Source: an uncultured bacterium
Lineage (GTDB): Bacteria; Planctomycetota; UBA1135; GCA-002686595
NCBI GenBank assembly: GCA_902826945.1
Contig: CADEGS010000217.1
Span: forward strand, 1 to 7,691
Length of the DNA stretch: 7,691 nucleotides
Direction: 5' to 3'
The notes beneath the pieces are model-generated. The model made no database searches and was not told the DNA's origin. It saw only the letters and a program-made list of their open reading frames with translations. This document shows, in pieces, positions 5,909-7,691 of this stretch. The position numbers and the translations under genes are program-made. The stretch's first letter is position 1, and the number at the start of each line of letters is the position of its first letter.

Positions 5909-5923
5909 GTAGGCGCCTACAAT
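5909..5923 (+). promoter_or_regulatory. -10-like element overlapped by a 12-bp palindrome
   Basis: TACAAT (5918-5923) matches the sigma-70 -10 consensus at five of six positions. It overlaps the end of the perfect palindrome GTAGGCGCCTAC (5909-5920). No good -35 box lies 16-18 nt upstream, as would be expected for an activator-dependent or otherwise unusual promoter. The palindrome could be a regulator site controlling the downstream phosphodiesterase gene. Function is inferred from position only. Confidence 0.35.
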
Positions 5924-5931
5924 ACCGGGCC

Positions 5932-5995
5932 GGCTCGCGCCCTCCCCCCGGGCCTCCAGCCCCGCCCCCCTCGGGACGATAGGGGCGGGCGAGCC
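5932..5995 (+). repeat. Nested inverted repeats in the leader of the phosphodiesterase gene
   Basis: GGCTCGC (5932-5938) pairs with GCGAGCC (5989-5995). Inside it, CCCGCCCC (5961-5968) pairs with GGGGCGGG (5982-5989); the two stems share base 5989, so they form together with one pair frayed or compete. If transcription starts just after the -10-like element, this lies in a leader of about 115 nt. There is no T-run, so termination is unlikely. Confidence 0.4.
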
Positions 5996-6046
5996 CCCGG
6001 ACCGCCCCCTCGGCAAGCCTTTCCACCTCCGGCTCCGTCTCTTCGC

Positions 6047-7691
6047 ATGATCGAGCGCTTGCGGCACCTCCGAGCCCCGCTGGCGGCCGCGCTGGCGGCG
6101 TGCTGCCTCGCCGCTCCGGCCTCCGCCTACATCGGTCCGGGTGCCGGGTTCGCGGCGGCGGGCAGCGTGCTGGTCCTCCTCGGCACCTTCCTCCTGGCGT
6201 TCGCCGTGGTGCTCCTGTGGCCGCTCAAGGCCGTGGTGCGCCTGGTCGTGCGGCGCGGCGGCGCGAAGCCCAAGGTGAAGCGCCTGATCGTGGTCGGCCT
6301 GGACGGCTTCGACCCGGGCCTGGCGGAGCGCTTCGGGAAGGAGGGCCGCATGCCGAACTTCGCCGAGCTCGCGGCCGAGGGCTGCTTCCACCGCCTGGCG
6401 ACGGCCTATCCCTCGATCTCGCCGGTCGCCTGGTCGAGCTTCGCCACCGGCGTCGACGCCTCGCGCCACAACATCTACGACTTCCTCACGCGCGATCCCT
6501 GCTCGTACTTCCCGGTGCTGTCGTCCACGGACATCCGCTCGCTGCCGCGGACGCTGAACCTCGGCCTGGCGAAGGTCCCGTGGGGGCGGCGCACGGTCTA
6601 CCGGCTGCTGCAGAAGAGCCAGCCGTTCTGGAAGCTGCTCGGCGCGAGCGGCGTGTGGTCCTCGATCATCCGCGTGCCGATCACCTTCCCGCCGCAGAAG
6701 TTCAAGAACGGCACGCTGCTCTCCGGGATGTGCGTGCCCGACCTGCAGGGCACGCAGGGCTCGTTCTCCTTCTACTCGACCGCGACGCGCAAGGGCGCGC
6801 ACACCGGCGGCCAGCAGTACCAGGTGCGCCTGAAGGACGGCGTGATCGAGTCGAACCTGACCGGCCCCCCGGGCAAGGACGGGCACCACATGAAGTGCCC
6901 GTTCAAGGTCGAGCTGGACGAGGCCGCGCGCACGGCGACCTTCCGCGTCGGCGAGGCCAGCGCGACCGTCGGCCTGCAGGAGTACACGCCCTGGCTGACG
7001 ATCCCCTTCGAGGGCGTCACCGGCATCGCGCGCTTCTACGTCCAGACCTGGAAGGACGGCGACGTCGGCGTGTACGTCACGCCGATCAACATCGACCCGG
7101 ACCGTCCGGCGATGCCGATCTCGCACCCCTTCGTGTACGCGATCTACCTGGCGAAGATGCTCGGCCCCTACGCCACGCTGGGGCTGGCCGAGGACACCTG
7201 GGCGCTGAACGAGCGCGTGGTGGACGAGGACGCGTTCCTGAAGCAGGCCTGGCTGATCTTCGAGGAGCGCAAGCGGATGCTGTGGGACGTGCTGGCGAAG
7301 ACGAAGAAGGGCTTCGCCACGGTCGTGTTCGACACGACCGACCGCATCAGCCACATGTTCTACCGCACGCTCGACCCCGACCACCCCGCCAACGCGGGCA
7401 AGGAGGTCGAGCGCTACAAGGACGTGATGGGCGACCTGTACGCGCGCATGGACGCCTTCCTGGGCGAGGTGCGCGAGCGCATCGGCAACGATCCCGACAC
7501 GGTGCTGATGGTCATCTCCGACCACGGCTTCTGCAACTTCCGCCGGGGGGTCAACCTGAACACTTGGCTCAAGCAGGAGGGCTACCTCGTGCTGAAGGAG
7601 GGCCACGAGACCTCGGGCGACTGGTTCGCGCAGGTGGACTGGGAGAAGACGCGTGCCTTCACGCTCGGGCTGACCGGCATCTTCGTCAACC
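6047..7691 (+). CDS. Membrane-anchored alkaline phosphatase/phosphodiesterase-family protein, 3' end outside window
   Basis: At least 548 residues, open to the right edge. Residues 1-27 look like a signal peptide ending APASA, followed by YIGPGAGF and a hydrophobic segment (about 38-60, rich in L/V/F) ending at basic residues. The protein is thus exported or membrane-anchored. The catalytic domain belongs to the type I phosphodiesterase/nucleotide pyrophosphatase branch of the alkaline phosphatase superfamily: VVGLDGFDP (Asp86), YPSISPVAWSSFATG with Ser125 as candidate nucleophile, FDTTDRISHMFYR (Asp432, His436) and VISDHGF (Asp492, His493), the metal ligands of the family. ATG 6047 is chosen because it begins the signal peptide; the leader is pyrimidine-rich with no Shine-Dalgarno. 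It follows a probable terminator and its own putative promoter, so it is likely a separate transcription unit. The substrate, perhaps a nucleotide, phospholipid or glycan phosphodiester, cannot be told. Confidence 0.9.
   Translation, partial: MIERLRHLRAPLAAALAACCLAAPASAYIGPGAGFAAAGSVLVLLGTFLLAFAVVLLWPLKAVVRLVVRRGGAKPKVKRLIVVGLDGFDPGLAERFGKEGRMPNFAELAAEGCFHRLATAYPSISPVAWSSFATGVDASRHNIYDFLTRDPCSYFPVLSSTDIRSLPRTLNLGLAKVPWGRRTVYRLLQKSQPFWKLLGASGVWSSIIRVPITFPPQKFKNGTLLSGMCVPDLQGTQGSFSFYSTATRKGAHTGGQQYQVRLKDGVIESNLTGPPGKDGHHMKCPFKVELDEAARTATFRVGEASATVGLQEYTPWLTIPFEGVTGIARFYVQTWKDGDVGVYVTPINIDPDRPAMPISHPFVYAIYLAKMLGPYATLGLAEDTWALNERVVDEDAFLKQAWLIFEERKRMLWDVLAKTKKGFATVVFDTTDRISHMFYRTLDPDHPANAGKEVERYKDVMGDLYARMDAFLGEVRERIGNDPDTVLMVISDHGFCNFRRGVNLNTWLKQEGYLVLKEGHETSGDWFAQVDWEKTRAFTLGLTGIFVN

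Noticed and set aside
4715..7606. Very long open frame (963 codons) on the minus strand
   Set aside because: It runs antisense to cysC, the DinB-like gene and the membrane phosphodiesterase gene, all with clear family motifs. Its translation is Arg/Ala/Val/Leu/His biased and has no domain. Such frames are common opposite genes in GC-rich DNA.
1..7691. Mobile element, CRISPR array, tRNA or phage genes
   Set aside because: No transposase, integrase, spaced direct repeats, cloverleaf or phage structural gene was found on either strand.

Overview
The window is GC-rich bacterial DNA with dense, mostly co-directional genes, short intergenic gaps and GTG starts. Gene content (ATP sulfurylase and APS kinase beside alkaline-phosphatase-superfamily enzymes, a lipoprotein and a ribbon-helix-helix protein ending in LGY-type tails) suggests a Gram-negative-like, high-GC lineage of the planctomycete, myxobacterial or acidobacterial sort. 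This is an impression only; nothing here fixes the taxon. No rRNA, tRNA, insertion sequence, CRISPR array or integrase is visible.

Layout. (1) 1-1410, plus strand: the 3' end of a LOG-family Rossmann gene, then an AIM24/TIGR00266-family gene joined by a GTGA overlap, then msrB (methionine-R-sulfoxide reductase) joined by an overlap of at least one base. (2) 1414-1911, minus strand: a small TPR-like lipoprotein gene, convergent with msrB and only 3 nt from it. (3) 1912-2253: a divergent gap of 342 bp with three successive inverted repeats. The last is a perfect 15-bp inverted repeat built from a short motif repeated about once per helical turn. (4) 2254-5844, plus strand: a tight five-gene cluster of ribbon-helix-helix regulator, sat (ATP sulfurylase), an alkaline-phosphatase-superfamily hydrolase with Thr in place of the sulfatase Cys, cysC (APS kinase) and a DinB-like protein. 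(5) 5845-6046: a probable terminator, a -10-like element fused to a perfect 12-bp palindrome, and a GC-rich hairpin-forming leader. (6) 6047 to the right edge: a large membrane-anchored alkaline phosphatase/phosphodiesterase gene, cut off by the window end.

The central cluster makes PAPS (sulfate + ATP to APS by Sat, then PAPS by CysC). No PAPS reductase, sulfite reductase, CysND or sulfotransferase is visible, so the PAPS could serve sulfation or be consumed by genes elsewhere. The most interesting points are the non-canonical sulfatase-like enzyme between sat and cysC, the probable dedicated RHH regulator with a candidate multi-site operator just upstream, and a second, extracytoplasmic enzyme of the same superfamily next door. 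Together they form a plausible self-regulated sulfate-activation and phospho/sulfo-ester module of unproven function.
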